From assembly GCA_964354215.1 (NCBI GenBank), contig CAYGYT010000042.1:1-17911 (forward strand): a DNA stretch of 17,911 nt, written 5' to 3'. The position numbers and the translations under genes are program-made. The notes under the pieces were generated by a model that saw nothing but the letters and a program-made list of their open reading frames with translations, searched no databases and was not told where the DNA came from. This DNA comes from CAVRZR01 sp964354215. GTDB lineage: Bacteria > Actinomycetota > Coriobacteriia > Anaerosomatales > CAVRZR01. Numbering within the stretch: the stretch's first letter is position 1; every line of letters starts with the position of its first letter. Positions 17,396 through 17,911 of this stretch are shown here, one piece after another.

Positions 17396-17911
17396 CTAGG
17401 CCTCCTGCTGGGCCACGACCTTCGTCGCATGTCCTACGGTCGCACCCGTGCTCTGCTTGAAGTCCTCGGTGTATTCCACGAGTTCGATCGCACAGCCGTC
17501 GCCTATCTCGACCTTCGAGCCCCGTACGACCTTCGCCGTCACGTACTCGAGGCTCACTTCGTCGGCCTCGACGCTGTCTGCCGTCAGACGCTTCTCGGCG
17601 AAGAACGTGATGACCGAGGCGATGCCACGTCCCTGGCGCACCGTAATCTTCTCACCGCCAAGTTCGCGCGCTCTTGCCGGCGCGTGAAGGCGGATGTCGA
17701 TCGTACCCGCATTGAGAAGACCGCCGACTGTGAAGGCACCTTCGGCAAGGAACGTGTCGGCCTCGCAGTCCCCCGTCACCGTGAGCTCGCCGCGCGCGTC
17801 GATGTCGTGGGCAGCCAATCCGCCGCCGATGAAGCAGCGGCCCTTGACCTTAAGCTTCCCAACGCCAACGCCTTCCGTGATGCTCGCGTCGCCGTTGATC
17901 GTCATCTCGCC
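17396..17911 (-). CDS. Bactofilin-like polymer-forming protein (N terminus outside window)
   Basis: At least 171 residues are visible and the frame runs off the window end. The sequence is a beta-helix type repeat of short V/I/L-G strands: GKLKVKGRCFIGGGL, ELTVTGDCEADTFLAEGAF and TVGGLLNAGTIDIRL. These are followed by a conserved C-terminal half with ARELGGEKITVRQG, AEKRLTADSVEADEVSLEYV and KVVRGSKVEIGDGCAIELVEY. This matches the cytosolic polymer-forming/bactofilin-related proteins of Gram-positive bacteria (Bacillus YhbE/YhbF-like), which self-assemble into filaments and may serve in cell shape or envelope organisation. An ATG exists at 17905, but it falls inside a repeat (GEMTINGD), so I infer that the true start lies beyond 17911. 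Its partners are likely to lie outside the window. Confidence 0.78.
   Translation of the reverse strand, partial: GEMTINGDASITEGVGVGKLKVKGRCFIGGGLAAHDIDARGELTVTGDCEADTFLAEGAFTVGGLLNAGTIDIRLHAPARARELGGEKITVRQGRGIASVITFFAEKRLTADSVEADEVSLEYVTAKVVRGSKVEIGDGCAIELVEYTEDFKQSTGATVGHATKVVAQQEA

Overview
The window looks like chromosomal DNA from a high-GC actinobacterium, most plausibly an anaerobic or deep-branching lineage such as Coriobacteriia. Base composition is strongly GC-biased, with frequent GTG starts. From 14805 down to 5110 the minus strand carries mfd, a PpiC-type foldase lipoprotein, mazG, eno, a SAM methyltransferase, an ftsB/divIC homologue, a DUF501 protein and ppx/gppA. This is essentially the mfd-mazG-eno-ftsB-DUF501-ppx block known from Actinobacteria, including Mycobacterium. 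The anaerobic assignment is an inference from the selenoprotein SelD and the corrinoid protein.

Layout. Bases 1-66 (+) are the tail of a CDGSH-type iron-sulfur protein. Bases 110-1153 (-) are selD, whose codon 16 is an in-frame TGA at the catalytic Cys/Sec position, followed at once by a SECIS-like hairpin. This is the main finding: the real protein is 347 residues, not the 307 residues obtained by starting downstream of the TGA. Bases 1258-4894 (-) hold three genes joined by 4-base stop/start overlaps: a B12-binding protein, a TPR-like protein and a glycoside-hydrolase-like protein that seems to lack its usual nucleophile. A tRNA-Leu(UAA) lies at 4998-5084 (-). The housekeeping block runs from 5110 to 14805 (-). 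Going right, a divergent MFS exporter (14993-16519, +) and nth (16653-17357, +) converge on an incomplete bactofilin-like gene (17396 to the window edge, -).

How the genes relate. The housekeeping block mixes transcription-coupled repair (Mfd), nucleotide-pool cleaning (MazG), glycolysis (enolase), cell division (FtsB) and polyphosphate or alarmone metabolism (Ppx/GppA). Spacing is tight, with an ATGA overlap for mazG/eno and 3-base gaps for ftsB/DUF501/ppx. The corrinoid-TPR-glycosidase trio has no obvious methyltransferase partner here, and its function is unknown.

There is no gene-free stretch over 300 bases, and I saw no CRISPR array, insertion sequence or rRNA. The longest gap is 14806-14992, between mfd and the MFS gene, where I see a possible mfd promoter and a weak -10 element for the MFS gene.
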